Positions 1 through 9,736 are shown, numbered from the stretch's first letter. The stretch: 64,000 nt of DNA from Neomegalonema perideroedes DSM 15528 (GCF_000374145.1 NZ_KB893654.1:584995-648994), one strand, 5' to 3'. The notes: generated from the sequence alone by a model not told the origin. Translations and numbers: made by a program.

Positions 1-143
1 GGCGTCTCCTTTCGTGTGAGGGATCTCGGGTCGGAGCGCGCCGGGGCGGCTCCGGATGCGGATTGGGCCTCGAATCCGGCGCGAGGGCAAGGGCTTGAAG
101 CTCCTATCCCTTACACGATCCGGAGAGCGCCGCCGTGAAGGCT

Positions 144-509
144 CTAAAGCCCCGAAGCCAGCCAGATGTTCTTCAGCCGGGTCGGGCGGCCCTGCGCGTC
201 GAAGGCGACGAGGTCGAAGCGGGCCTCCGGCTCCCGCGCGAAGCCCTGCGCCGCGATCCAGAAGAGCGCCGCCGCCTCCATCCGCCGGGCTTGGCGGGGC
301 GTCAGAGCTTCGAGCGCGGCCTCGACGGTCCCGCGCGCCTTGACCTCGACGAAGACGATTCCGCCGCCCGGCTCTTCGAGGATCAGATCGATCTCGCCGT
401 GAGGAGTCCTGAAGCGCCGGGCCAGAATCCGCGCGCCCTCCGCCGCAGAGAGCCTCGCGGCGGCCTCCTCGGCGTCCACGCCTTTGCGATGGGAGGAGGC
501 CCCGCTCAT
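144..509 (-). CDS. yraN: YraN family (UPF0102) protein
   Basis: A 121-aa protein of the UPF0102 family, a small PD-(D/E)xK nuclease-like fold whose cellular role is not settled. Residues around GEIDLI and VFVEVKAR carry the Glu/Asp and E-x-K pattern of that fold. Its ATG overlaps the rsmI stop codon (ATGA), so the two are translationally coupled, and rsmI-yraN is a common alphaproteobacterial pair. The stop is TAG at 144-146. The 143 bases beyond it, up to the window edge, contain no gene I can support. Family assignment is firm; function is inferred only. Confidence 0.9.
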   Translation of the reverse strand: MSGASSHRKGVDAEEAAARLSAAEGARILARRFRTPHGEIDLILEEPGGGIVFVEVKARGTVEAALEALTPRQARRMEAAALFWIAAQGFAREPEARFDLVAFDAQGRPTRLKNIWLASGL

Positions 510-1459
510 CAGCCCCGCGTCTTCTTCAGCTCAAGGGCGCGGGAATAGACCTGCTTGCGCGGCAGCCCCAGAGCCTCCGCGAGGGCGGCGGCGGCGTCCT
601 TCACCGATTCCCCCGCCTCCAGAGCCGCGCGGATCGCCGAATCGAGATCGGCCTCCGTCACGGCGGGTCCGGAATCGGGCGGAGGAGCGTCCACGACGAC
701 GACGATCTCGCCTTTGGGCGGCCCGGCTTCGGCGTAATGAGCCGCGAGTTCGTTCAGAGGCGCGCGGCGGATCTCCTCATGCAGCTTGGTCAGCTCGCGG
801 GCCACGGCGGCGGGGCGCGGCCCGAGGACCGCCGCCATCTCCGCCAGAGATTCCGGCAGCCGATGCGGCGCCTCGTAGAAGATCAGCGCCCCCGGAACCG
901 CCGCCAGAGACTCCAGCAGCCGCCGACGATCGCCGGATTTGCTCGGCGGAAAGCCCGCGAAGAAGAAGCGCTCCGCCGTCAGCCCCGCCAGCGTGAATCC
1001 CAGAATCGCGGCGCTCGGGCCGGGCAGAGCCGAAACCGCCCCGCCGCCCGCCAGCACCGCCGCCGCCAGACGCGCCCCCGGATCCGAAATCCCCGGAGTC
1101 CCCGCGTCGCTGGCGAAGACCGCCCGCGCCCCCTCGGCCAGACGCGGCAGAAGCCCCGCCGCCGCCTCGGCCTCCTTATGGGAATCGCAGCGCCAGACCG
1201 GGCGGCCTGCGACGGGGATCCCATGGATCTCCATCAGCTTGCGCAGACGCCGCGTGTCCTCGGCGAGCAGCAGATCCGCCTCGCGCAAAGCCGCCAGAGT
1301 CCGCAGGGTGACGTCCCCCGCCGCCCCGAGCGGCGTCGCCACGAGCGTCAGGCCGGGACGCAGCTTCGCGCGGGCTCCAGCCAGCAGCAGCGCCGAATCC
1401 GGGTCTTGATCATGAGCCTGATCGGGGGCCTGATCGGGGGAGAGCGGAGCTTCGTCCAT
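509..1459 (-). CDS. rsmI: 16S rRNA (cytidine(1402)-2'-O)-methyltransferase
   Basis: RsmI uses S-adenosylmethionine to methylate the 2'-OH of C1402 in the decoding centre of 16S rRNA. The 316-aa protein shows the tetrapyrrole-methylase fold with the family signature SDAGTPGISDPG at residues 117-128 and the ATPLG loop near residue 41. The first ~33 residues are a low-complexity Asp/Gln/Pro extension before the core begins, so a later start is possible, though the ATG at 1459 is the only clear candidate. It is translated with yraN through an ATGA overlap and is divergent from the gene at 1546. Confidence 0.93.
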   Translation of the reverse strand: MDEAPLSPDQAPDQAHDQDPDSALLLAGARAKLRPGLTLVATPLGAAGDVTLRTLAALREADLLLAEDTRRLRKLMEIHGIPVAGRPVWRCDSHKEAEAAAGLLPRLAEGARAVFASDAGTPGISDPGARLAAAVLAGGGAVSALPGPSAAILGFTLAGLTAERFFFAGFPPSKSGDRRRLLESLAAVPGALIFYEAPHRLPESLAEMAAVLGPRPAAVARELTKLHEEIRRAPLNELAAHYAEAGPPKGEIVVVVDAPPPDSGPAVTEADLDSAIRAALEAGESVKDAAAALAEALGLPRKQVYSRALELKKTRG

Positions 1460-1545
1460 GTCGGTCCTACGTCTGAGGGGCTGTTGCGCGCTCCTCCGCG
1501 CCGACGCAGAATGCGCGAAGCACGGCTTGAGTTGAGGAGCGGCGC

Positions 1546-2001
1546 ATGGCCCTGATCGAATCTTCCGAAACGGCGCTTTATGAGGCTCTGGCCAAGATCA
1601 ACGCCGCCCGCCGAACCGGCGGACGCGCCCATGAGGAGGCGCTGATCTCGGCGCTCTTCGACACGGATCAGCGGCTCGCCGTCTACGTCACGCGCCACAC
1701 GGCGCGTTTCGACAACCATATTCTCGGGCGCTTCGCCGGACAATGGGGCGTGGCCACCTTGCGCGGGCGGCTGGCGCCGGCGACGCCTTGGGCGGCGCCT
1801 TTCGGCTTTCCGGCGGTGGTCTGGGATCCGGCGGGCGACGCCGTGACGGTCAGCGTGCTGCGGGCTCAGGGAATCACGGCGCAATGGAGCATGCTCGACG
1901 CCTTCGCCGAGATCGGCTTTCTGCGGACTCTCGCGCCCTGCGAATTGGCGAGCGGCGAGATCGTCGTCGCCAATGTTTACGAACCTCGCAAATTATCTTA
2001 A
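1546..2001 (+). CDS. Divergent gamma-glutamylcyclotransferase-like protein
   Basis: A 151-aa cytoplasmic protein with a good ribosome site (GAGGAG). I read it as a distant member of the GGCT/AIG2 fold: a hydrophobic strand LAVYV where the family has VYGTL, then an FDNHIL segment, RGRL, GFPAVV, and a C-terminal LDAF...NVYE pattern matching the LD-F-E...VY core. The glycine-rich substrate loop (YGTL) is replaced by YVTRHT, and the catalytic glutamate expected after LDAF is alanine. It is therefore probably not an active cyclotransferase. Assignment rests on pattern reading and needs a profile search. Confidence 0.55.
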   Translation: MALIESSETALYEALAKINAARRTGGRAHEEALISALFDTDQRLAVYVTRHTARFDNHILGRFAGQWGVATLRGRLAPATPWAAPFGFPAVVWDPAGDAVTVSVLRAQGITAQWSMLDAFAEIGFLRTLAPCELASGEIVVANVYEPRKLS

Positions 2002-2090
2002 GAGGATACCCTCAGGAATTCGGCGAACCTCCCTGCGGAGTTCGGCCCGAATTTTGAGGCGGAATTCTGGCGGCTTCGCGGCGAGGGCGC

Positions 2091-2119
2091 TTGACGCCCC
2101 GCTGTTCTTCGACCATTGT
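2091..2119 (+). promoter_or_regulatory. Candidate promoter of the alpha-2-macroglobulin gene
   Basis: TTGACG (2091-2096), a 17-bp spacer and CATTGT (2114-2119) form a plausible sigma-70-type promoter. It lies about 140 bp upstream of the macroglobulin start and downstream of the preceding gene's stop. No transcript evidence is available. Confidence 0.4.
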
Positions 2120-2263
2120 TCATTTAAATTCGGCGCGCCTAAATGCGCCGAAACGAGACGCTTTCTCCATAGATCGTCTGGCGCCCCGGAGGCGGCGGGC
2201 GTAAAGTTCAAACGCTTGTCGCGCGATTCGCGCCGCATCCCGGCCAACCTCAGGGAGAATCCC

Positions 2264-5200
2264 ATGAGACCCCCGCTCCGGTCATCTCTTCTCGGACTCG
2301 CTGGTCTGGGCGCGCTGTTCTGGAGCGCGGCTCCGGCGGCGGCCGACCCAAGTTTCGACTGCCTCAAGGCGGGGAACGCGATCGAGCGCCTGATCTGCGC
2401 CGATTCCGACCTCGCGCGCCGCGATTCGCAGATGGCGCGGATCTATCTCGGCGCGCTGGAGGTCGTGGACGAGGCTCAGGCGGTCAAGGAGCGCGCGACT
2501 CAGCGCGCATGGCTCGCCGAAAGGAACTCCGCCTGCGCCCTGACCGCCGCCGAGGAGGCGGTCCCCGCCCGCGCCGAAGCCGCCGGGCGCTGCCTGCGCA
2601 ATCTCTACGAAAAGCGCGTCCGCGATCTGCAGACCGCCTATCCCGAGCCGCTGGGGATCGACCGGGGGCCTTACGTCTCGGGCGGCGACGAGCGTCGCGA
2701 GGTCTGCCTGCGCTTCGACGCGCAGGTGCGCCCCGATCCGCTCCAGCCGCTGGAGAGCTTCTTCAAGGTGGAGCCTGAAATCCGCCTGACCGCCCGCGCC
2801 GATTGGCGCGAAGCCTGCCTCGCGGGATTCGAGCCGGGCAAGAAATACAAGATCTCCGTTCTGGAGGGCCTGCCGGGCGAGGGCGCGCCGCTGGCGCGCG
2901 GGGCGAGCTTCGATTTCGTCATGCCCGATCTGCCCTCCGCGCTGCGGTTCGCGACGGTGGGGCGCATGCTGCCCCGCTATGAATCGGGCGGCCTGCCGGT
3001 CGAGGGCGTGAACGTCCGCGAGGTTTCGGCCCGTCTGATGCGCGTGGACGACGCGGACGCTCTGGCGGCTCTGCGCTCCGAATGGGAGGGCGGCCCCGAC
3101 GTCTTCGCCTGGGGCGCCCCGGATTACTTCATCAGCCGCGTGGACGCGGTGGTCTGGCGCGGGACTCTGGCGCTCGAAGGCGAGCGCAATCAGACCCGCC
3201 GCGTGGCTCTGCCCATCGACCGGATGGTGGAGACCGAGGCTCTGAAGCCGGGCGTCTACGTCGCCATTCTGGAGGGCAAGCCTAAATTCTGGCCTCAGGA
3301 GAAGGTCGCCGCTCCGGCTCCGGCCGAAGGCGAGGATGGGGAGGCCGAGGAGGTTCAGGACGAATATGAGGAGCCTCCCGCCGAATCCGTCGGGCCGGTC
3401 TTCTATTGGTTCACCGTCTCGGACATCGGCCTGACCACTTGGCAGGGCGACGACGGCCTGACCGTCATGACCCGCTCGATCGAGGGCCAGCAGCCGCTGA
3501 GCGGAATCCGTCTGGCGCTGCACGGCGCGAAAGGCGCCTTGCTCGGCGAGGCGACCGCCGACGAGGCGGGCGTGGCGAAATTCCCCTCCGGCCTGCTGCG
3601 CGGCGAAGGCCCCCGCGCCCCCGCGCGGCTCTACGCCTATGGCGCGGACGGCGAATTCACCCAGCTCGACCTGACCCGCGCGCCGCTGGACCTCAGCGAC
3701 CGCGGCGTCGCGGGGCGCGTCGCGCCCGGCGCGCTCGACGCCTATCTGACCACCGAGCGCGGCGTCTATCGCCCCGGCGAGTCGGTCGAGATCCTCGCGC
3801 TGCTGCGCGACGACCACGCCGCCGCCGTGGACGACTTCCCGCTGACCATCGTCTATCGCCGTCCCGACGGCGTGGAGGCCCGCCGCGAGACTCTGACCCT
3901 CGCGGAGGCGGGCGGCGCGACCACGCGGCTCAATCTGCCGCCCAACGCCGCCATCGGCTATTGGAGCGCCGAAGCCTACGCCAGCGCCGAGGCCAAGACC
4001 GCCATCGGCTCGGTCTCCTTCATGGTCGAGGATTTCGCCCCGCCGCGCATCGAGGCGAAGCTGACCTCCGAGGAGAAGAGCGTCGGGCTGGACGCCGAGG
4101 CTCTGCTGAAGGTGCAGGCCGACTTCCTTTACGGCGCCCCTGCGGGCGGCCTGACGGGCGAGCTCGTGACCACCCTGCGCGCTCCGGCGACGCCCTTCGC
4201 GGATTTCGCCGATTACCGCTTCGGCCTCGCCGACGAGCAGCGCCCCCGCCCCGAGCAAAGCGAGGCGGAGAGCTTCGCCCTCGACGAGACGGGCGGCCTC
4301 GAACTCATGGCCTATGTGGCCGAGCCGGAAAACGGCGTCGGCGGCTATCCCATGGAGGCCGAATTCGCCGCGAGCGTCTTCGACGCGGGCGGCAAGCCGG
4401 TGACCGCGCGCTTCACGCTGCCGGTGCGCACGCATGACTCCTTCGTCGGCGCCAAGCCGAGCTTCGCGGGCTCCACCGCGCCGCTCGACGGGACGGTCGG
4501 CTTCGAGCTCGTGGCGGTGAGCCCGGAAGGCGAGGCGGTTCCCGCCGAAGCCTCTTGGCGGATCGTCCGCGAATATGTGGATTACATCTGGCATCAGCGC
4601 GGCGACCGCTGGCGCACCGAGATCATCCGCACCGACGGCCCCGTGCTGGCGGAAGGCTCCGCCACGCTCGGCGCCGAGCCGGCCGCGATCTCGGCCAAGC
4701 CGCAGGGCTGGGGCTCCTATCGCCTTGAGGTCCGCCTCGCGGATCAGGAGGCGCCTTCGCTCGCGCTGCGCTTCGACGCCGGTTGGGCTTCGAGCGATCC
4801 GGGCTCCGAGCCTGCGCCCGAGCGGGTTCAGGTCTCCATCGAGCCGGGCGCCTATAAGCCGGGCGCGACGGCGCGTCTGCGCGTGACCGCGCCTTTCGAC
4901 GGACAAGCCGCCGTGGCCCTCGCGGGCGACCGGATTTATAGCGTCTCCAATCATGAGGTCTCCGCCGAAGGAAGCTTCATCGACGTGACCATGCCCGAAG
5001 AGGCGACGGCGGGCGTCTACGCCCTCGTCAGCGCCTTCGGCGCGCCGGACGGCGTGATGCGGCAAGTCCCGACCCGCGCCGTGGGCGTGGTCTGGATTCC
5101 CGCCGATCCCGCCTCGCGCAGTCTGGAGGCGAAGGTTTCTCTGAACGAGGTGATCCAGCCGACCGAGCCCGCGACCGTCACGCTGGAGGTGGCCGATCCC

Positions 5201-7516
5201 GGCCCCGAAGCCGGGCCGCTCTACGGCGTGGTCTTCGCGGTGGACGACGGCGTGCTGCAATTGACCGGCTACGCGGCGCCCGATCCGGCGAATTACTACC
5301 TCGGGCAACGGCGCCTCGGACTTTCGATGCGCGACGGCTACGGCCAGCTCATCGACGCGGCCGGTCTGGAGATCGGCGAGATCCGCACCGGCGGCGACGG
5401 CGAAATGGCCGCGCTCGATTCGGCGCAGATGGGCGCTCTGCCCAAGAAGAACCGCCCCATCGCGGTCTGGGTCTCGGACATCCGGGAGCTGACTCCCGGC
5501 GTCAACGAGATCCCCTTCGACGCCCCCGACTTTGACGGACGCCTGCGCGTCATGGCGGTGGTCTGGACCAGCGAACAAATCTCTTCGGCGGCGGAATCCA
5601 CGGTGCTGGTGCGCCGTCCTCTGGCCGCCGACGCGATGATCCCGCGCTTCCTCGCCCCCGGCGACGAAGCCGAGGCCACCGTGGCGCTGCATAACCTCGA
5701 CGGCGCTCCCGGCGTCTACACCGCCACCCTGCTGGCCGAGGGCCCGCTGGAGATCCTCGGCGAAACCGTGGTCGAGGCCGAATTGGCTCAAGGCCAGCGC
5801 GCCGAGCGGGTCATCCGCGTCAAGGCCCGCGAGGACATGGGCGACGGCAAGCTGACGCTCAGCGTGGCGGGGCCTCAGGGCTTCGGCATGAGCCGCGAAA
5901 GCGCGCTCAGCGTGCGGCCCTCCTCGACCTATGAATCGCGCCGCATCGTCTCGACCCTGAAGCCGGGCGAGAGCCTGATCGCCGATCCTTCGCTGATCGA
6001 GGGCTATTTCCCGGCGACCGCCCGTCTCAGCATGGGGGTGAATCCGCTGCCCGACCTCGATCTGCCGGGCATCATCGACGGTCTGGCGCGCTATCCCTAC
6101 GGCTGCGCCGAGCAGACCGCCAGCACGCTGGCGCCGCTGATCGCCTCCGCCGATCTGCGCCCCTATTTCAAGATGGACCTGCCCCGCCTCGCCCGCGAGG
6201 CGGATGAAGGAATCGCCAAAGGCGTGGCGCGTCTGGCGGCGATGCAGAACTGGCGCGGCGATTTCGGCATGTGGTCCAGCGCCGGGTCGACCAATTCATG
6301 GCTCACCGCCTACATCATGGACACGCTGCTCGTCGCCCGGTCTCAGGGCCGCGAAGTGCCCGAGCAGGTGCTTGAGCAGGGCGTGCGCCGCCTCGCCGAT
6401 CTGGCCTCCTCCACGGGCGGCGCGGCGGATTCCGAAGTCAACGCCCGCGCCTACGCCTTCTATCTCCTCGCCCGCGAAGGAAGCGTGGACGCGGCGCAGC
6501 TGCGGCGCTTCCACGCCGTGCGCTTCGCGCATCTGACCTCGCCTCTGGCGAAGGCTCAGGTGGCGGCGGCTCTGGCCCGCGTCGGCGACGTGGAGCCCGC
6601 CAAAGACGCCTTCGCCCGCGCCAAGAGCGCCATCGTCTATCCGACGAAGGAGCGTCCCGAGGCCGGATACCGCTATGACGACTACGGCACGGCGCTGCGC
6701 GACGAAGCCGGACTTCTGGCGCTCATGGCGGAAAGCGGCGTCTTCGGCTGGCCGGACGTGGATCGTCAGGCCCGGGCGCTCTCCGCGCGCCTGAGCCAGG
6801 CGAAATATCTCTCGACCCAGGAGCAGGGCTGGATCCTGCGCGCGGGCCGCGAGATGGCCAAGGCGCCCTTCGCCACCATGACCGTCATGATCGACGACAA
6901 GCCCCCTGAGGCCGAAGTGGTCCCGGCGGGCGGGCCGATCACCTTCACCGCCGAGAATCGTCAGGCGGCGACGATCCTGCCCAAGCTGACCAACGCCGGA
7001 CCGAACGAGATCTTCAGCGCCATCTCCTACGGCGGCTTCCCGAAGGTTCCGGGCGCGGCGGAGGCCAGCGGCTTCGAGATCAAACGCTCGGTCTTCACCC
7101 GCTCGGGCGAGGCGGCGGATCTCGCGAATCTGCCTCAGAACGAGGTGGTGGTCGTGGTGCTGGAGGGCCGCAAGCTGAAGAACTTCGTCAGCCGCGCGCT
7201 GGTGGTGGACTTCCTGCCCGCGGGCCTTGAGCCTGAGAATCCCGCCGTGGGCGGCGCCGAAGCCGCCGATCTCGGCTGGCTGAAGGATCTGACCGCGGTG
7301 GAGACGGTGGAGCTGCGCGACGACCGCTTCCTCGCCTCCTTCGACCTCGGGCGCGGCGATTCCAAGCGCTTCCGCGTGGCCTATCTGGCCCGCGCGACGA
7401 CGCCCGGCGCCTACGCCTACGGCGGCGCCCTCGTCGAGGACATGTACGCCCCGCAGGATTTCGCCCGCACCGCTCCGGCGCAGGTGAACATCCGCGCCGC
7501 CCGCCCGGAAGAGTGA
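2264..7516 (+). CDS. Periplasmic alpha-2-macroglobulin with LprI-like N-terminus
   Basis: A 1750-aa bacterial alpha-2-macroglobulin (YfhM/ECAM type), which traps proteases in the periplasm by a bait region and a thioester. I chose the ATG at 2264 because it begins a signal peptide (hydrophobic core ending AAPAAA, residues ~1-27); the open frame extends upstream but that part is not signal-like. Residues ~28-125 resemble the LprI/DUF1311 domain (FDCLKA, ICADSDLARRD, WLAERNSC). An MG2 domain with GVYRPGES follows near 495, the bait/BRD domain near 855-1000, the A2M core near 1065-1120, and a thioester motif CAEQ near 1281. There is no lipobox cysteine, unlike the E. coli lipoprotein. pbpC starts 7 nt after the stop, the usual partner for wall repair. 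Confidence 0.92.
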   Translation: MRPPLRSSLLGLAGLGALFWSAAPAAADPSFDCLKAGNAIERLICADSDLARRDSQMARIYLGALEVVDEAQAVKERATQRAWLAERNSACALTAAEEAVPARAEAAGRCLRNLYEKRVRDLQTAYPEPLGIDRGPYVSGGDERREVCLRFDAQVRPDPLQPLESFFKVEPEIRLTARADWREACLAGFEPGKKYKISVLEGLPGEGAPLARGASFDFVMPDLPSALRFATVGRMLPRYESGGLPVEGVNVREVSARLMRVDDADALAALRSEWEGGPDVFAWGAPDYFISRVDAVVWRGTLALEGERNQTRRVALPIDRMVETEALKPGVYVAILEGKPKFWPQEKVAAPAPAEGEDGEAEEVQDEYEEPPAESVGPVFYWFTVSDIGLTTWQGDDGLTVMTRSIEGQQPLSGIRLALHGAKGALLGEATADEAGVAKFPSGLLRGEGPRAPARLYAYGADGEFTQLDLTRAPLDLSDRGVAGRVAPGALDAYLTTERGVYRPGESVEILALLRDDHAAAVDDFPLTIVYRRPDGVEARRETLTLAEAGGATTRLNLPPNAAIGYWSAEAYASAEAKTAIGSVSFMVEDFAPPRIEAKLTSEEKSVGLDAEALLKVQADFLYGAPAGGLTGELVTTLRAPATPFADFADYRFGLADEQRPRPEQSEAESFALDETGGLELMAYVAEPENGVGGYPMEAEFAASVFDAGGKPVTARFTLPVRTHDSFVGAKPSFAGSTAPLDGTVGFELVAVSPEGEAVPAEASWRIVREYVDYIWHQRGDRWRTEIIRTDGPVLAEGSATLGAEPAAISAKPQGWGSYRLEVRLADQEAPSLALRFDAGWASSDPGSEPAPERVQVSIEPGAYKPGATARLRVTAPFDGQAAVALAGDRIYSVSNHEVSAEGSFIDVTMPEEATAGVYALVSAFGAPDGVMRQVPTRAVGVVWIPADPASRSLEAKVSLNEVIQPTEPATVTLEVADPGPEAGPLYGVVFAVDDGVLQLTGYAAPDPANYYLGQRRLGLSMRDGYGQLIDAAGLEIGEIRTGGDGEMAALDSAQMGALPKKNRPIAVWVSDIRELTPGVNEIPFDAPDFDGRLRVMAVVWTSEQISSAAESTVLVRRPLAADAMIPRFLAPGDEAEATVALHNLDGAPGVYTATLLAEGPLEILGETVVEAELAQGQRAERVIRVKAREDMGDGKLTLSVAGPQGFGMSRESALSVRPSSTYESRRIVSTLKPGESLIADPSLIEGYFPATARLSMGVNPLPDLDLPGIIDGLARYPYGCAEQTASTLAPLIASADLRPYFKMDLPRLAREADEGIAKGVARLAAMQNWRGDFGMWSSAGSTNSWLTAYIMDTLLVARSQGREVPEQVLEQGVRRLADLASSTGGAADSEVNARAYAFYLLAREGSVDAAQLRRFHAVRFAHLTSPLAKAQVAAALARVGDVEPAKDAFARAKSAIVYPTKERPEAGYRYDDYGTALRDEAGLLALMAESGVFGWPDVDRQARALSARLSQAKYLSTQEQGWILRAGREMAKAPFATMTVMIDDKPPEAEVVPAGGPITFTAENRQAATILPKLTNAGPNEIFSAISYGGFPKVPGAAEASGFEIKRSVFTRSGEAADLANLPQNEVVVVVLEGRKLKNFVSRALVVDFLPAGLEPENPAVGGAEAADLGWLKDLTAVETVELRDDRFLASFDLGRGDSKRFRVAYLARATTPGAYAYGGALVEDMYAPQDFARTAPAQVNIRAARPEE

Positions 7517-7522
7517 TCTTCC

Positions 7523-9736
7523 GTGGCCGACGCCGCCGAACCGACGACCCCGCGCCGCCCTTCCCGGAGGGCGGCGCGGTTTATTCTGACGGCTCTGGCT
7601 TCGCTGATCTGCGCGGCGGGGCTGGGGGCGGGGCTCTGGGGCCTCTGGCTCTGGAGCGCCGCGACGCCCGCGCCTATGGCCCGTCTGGAGACGGGATCGG
7701 TCGAGATCCTCGACCGCGAGGGCGGCAGGCTCGGGGCCTTCCTCAGCGAGGACGACAAATGGCGCTTCGGCGCCAAGCTCGACGAGGTGGATCCGCTCTT
7801 CATCGAGATCCTCAAAGCCTATGAGGACAAGCGCTTCGACGAACATGGCGGCGTGGATCCGCTCGCCTTGGGCCGCGCCCTGCGCCAGATGCTGACCAGC
7901 GGACAGGTGGTCTCGGGCGCCTCGACGCTCTCGATGCAGGCGGCGCGTCTGCTGGATCCGGCGCCGCGCTCCTTCGCGAACAAGCTGATCGAGATGAAGC
8001 GCGCCCGTCTGCTGGAGCGTCAGCGCGGCAAAGCCGGCGTGCTGGAGATTTATCTCGGCCTCGCGCCCTATGGCGGCAATCTGGAGGGGATCAAGGCGGC
8101 CTCATGGGCCTATCTCGGGAAATCCCCCGCGACCCTCACGCCCGCCGAAGCCGCCCTTTTGGCGGCCATTCCGAAAAATCCGAACGCCTATCGCCCGGAT
8201 CGCCATCCGGCGGCGGCGCGCCGGGCGCGGAATCTGGTGATCGACCGCGCCGAGGCGGCCGGAGCGCTCACCGCCGCCGAAGCCGCCGAGGCCCGCGCCG
8301 CCGAAGTTCCGCGTCAGCGCCGCGACGCCGGTCTGGAGGCGCCTCACGCCGCGCGGCGGGCTCTGGCCGAACTCGCCCCCGAGGCGCGTCGGCGGGGCGG
8401 CGCCTTCTCCACCGCCATAGATCCCCGGCTTCAGGCGACGGCGCAGGATCTGGCGCGCCGGGCGGCCTTCCGCAGCGATCCCTCGGCTTCGGCGGCGGTT
8501 CTGCTGATCCATCGCCCCAGCGCCGAGATCCGCGCCTATGTGGGGGCGGCGGTCCCGGATTCTCTGCGCCGGGCGGGCGCGGTGGACATGCTGCGGGCTT
8601 TGCGCTCGCCGGGCTCGGCGCTTAAGCCCTTCGTCTATGGGCTGGCCTTCGACCGGGCCTTGCTGCTGCCGGAGACCATCCTCGACGACCGCGAGACCGA
8701 TTTCGCAGGCTACGCCCCCCGCAATTTCGACCGGGGATATTCCGGCCAGATGAGCGCCGCCGAGACTCTGCGCCGCTCGCTCAACGTGCCTGCGGTGCGG
8801 ATTCTGGATCGGCTCGGGCCTGCGGCCTTCGACGGCGCCTTGCGCACGGCGGGGGCGCCTCTGACCTATCCCCTCGGCGACGGCCCGAGTCTGGCTTTGG
8901 CTCTGGGCGGGGCGGGGATCAGCCCTTACGACCTCGGACGGCTTTACATGGGCTTCGCCGGAGAGGGCGGCGTCCCGGCGCGGCTGAATCTGCTGGCGGG
9001 CGCGACCACGCCGGAGGTCAGGACTCTGCTGACGCCGCTCGCGGCCCAGCGCCTGCGCGACATCCTCGCCACGGCGCCCCGTCCCCGGACGGCTCAGGCC
9101 GCGCGCGGCGCGACGACTCCGGCCTCCTTCAAAACCGGCACCTCCTACGGCTATCGCGATTCCTGGGCGGCGGGAGTCTCGGGGGATTACGTGATCGTCG
9201 TTTGGGTCGGGCGTCCCGACGGCGCGCCTTGTCCGGGCTGCACCGGCTATAGCGTGGCGGCGCCGACTCTGTTGGACTTAGCGCAGGCTCTGCCGCCGCC
9301 GGATCCGACTCTGGCGGTTGCGCATCTGGCCGATCCGGCCATGGCCGTCGGGGCGAAGCTCGCGCCGCATCTGCGCCGCTGGTCCTCGCGCCCGACTCAG
9401 AGCCTGCTTCAGCCGCTGAAGAAGCCGCCCGAGATCCTCTTCCCCCGCGATCAGACGACGCTTCTCCTCCCCGAGGGCAAGGCCGCGCCTTTGCGCAGCT
9501 CCGGCGGAGAAGGCGCCGTGCGCTGGCTGGTCAACGGGCGCCCTCTGCCGAGCCCGGCCGAGCGCGGCGCGCCGCTCTGGCTGCCCGACGGGCCGGGGAC
9601 TCATCGTCTGGAGGCGGTGGATTCGCGCGGACGCAGCTCCCGCGCCGAGGTGCTGGTGGTCCGGCCTGCGCCGCCGCGCCGGAGCGCCGCGGTTTCGGAG
9701 GCGCCGCCTCCAGAATCTCCGCCAGCCGCGCCCTGA
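7523..9736 (+). CDS. pbpC: Penicillin-binding protein 1C
   Basis: A 737-aa bifunctional peptidoglycan synthase: a short cytoplasmic tail, one membrane anchor (~20-48), a GT51 transglycosylase domain (EDKRF near 101, GASTLSMQ near 132) and a transpeptidase domain with the SALK active-site serine near 365, SLN, and KTGTS near 538. The C-terminal ~90 residues form a BiPBP_C-type domain. Translation starts at a GTG 6 nt after the macroglobulin stop, with purine-rich GGAAGAG upstream; no other start keeps the anchor intact. The A2M-pbpC pair is classical and suggests a joint protease-defence and wall-repair unit. The last 206 bp overlap the convergent vsr gene. Confidence 0.95.
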   Translation: MADAAEPTTPRRPSRRAARFILTALASLICAAGLGAGLWGLWLWSAATPAPMARLETGSVEILDREGGRLGAFLSEDDKWRFGAKLDEVDPLFIEILKAYEDKRFDEHGGVDPLALGRALRQMLTSGQVVSGASTLSMQAARLLDPAPRSFANKLIEMKRARLLERQRGKAGVLEIYLGLAPYGGNLEGIKAASWAYLGKSPATLTPAEAALLAAIPKNPNAYRPDRHPAAARRARNLVIDRAEAAGALTAAEAAEARAAEVPRQRRDAGLEAPHAARRALAELAPEARRRGGAFSTAIDPRLQATAQDLARRAAFRSDPSASAAVLLIHRPSAEIRAYVGAAVPDSLRRAGAVDMLRALRSPGSALKPFVYGLAFDRALLLPETILDDRETDFAGYAPRNFDRGYSGQMSAAETLRRSLNVPAVRILDRLGPAAFDGALRTAGAPLTYPLGDGPSLALALGGAGISPYDLGRLYMGFAGEGGVPARLNLLAGATTPEVRTLLTPLAAQRLRDILATAPRPRTAQAARGATTPASFKTGTSYGYRDSWAAGVSGDYVIVVWVGRPDGAPCPGCTGYSVAAPTLLDLAQALPPPDPTLAVAHLADPAMAVGAKLAPHLRRWSSRPTQSLLQPLKKPPEILFPRDQTTLLLPEGKAAPLRSSGGEGAVRWLVNGRPLPSPAERGAPLWLPDGPGTHRLEAVDSRGRSSRAEVLVVRPAPPRRSAAVSEAPPPESPPAAP

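Noticed and set aside
1-143. Possible partial gene at the left edge
   Set aside because: Open frames here are short, overlap yraN in antisense and show no recognisable domain.
2282-5791. 1169-aa open frame on the minus strand opposite the macroglobulin gene
   Set aside because: It mirrors a well-supported gene; GC-rich codon use leaves the antisense frame free of stops. Its translation is low-complexity Arg/His/Gly/Ala with no fold.
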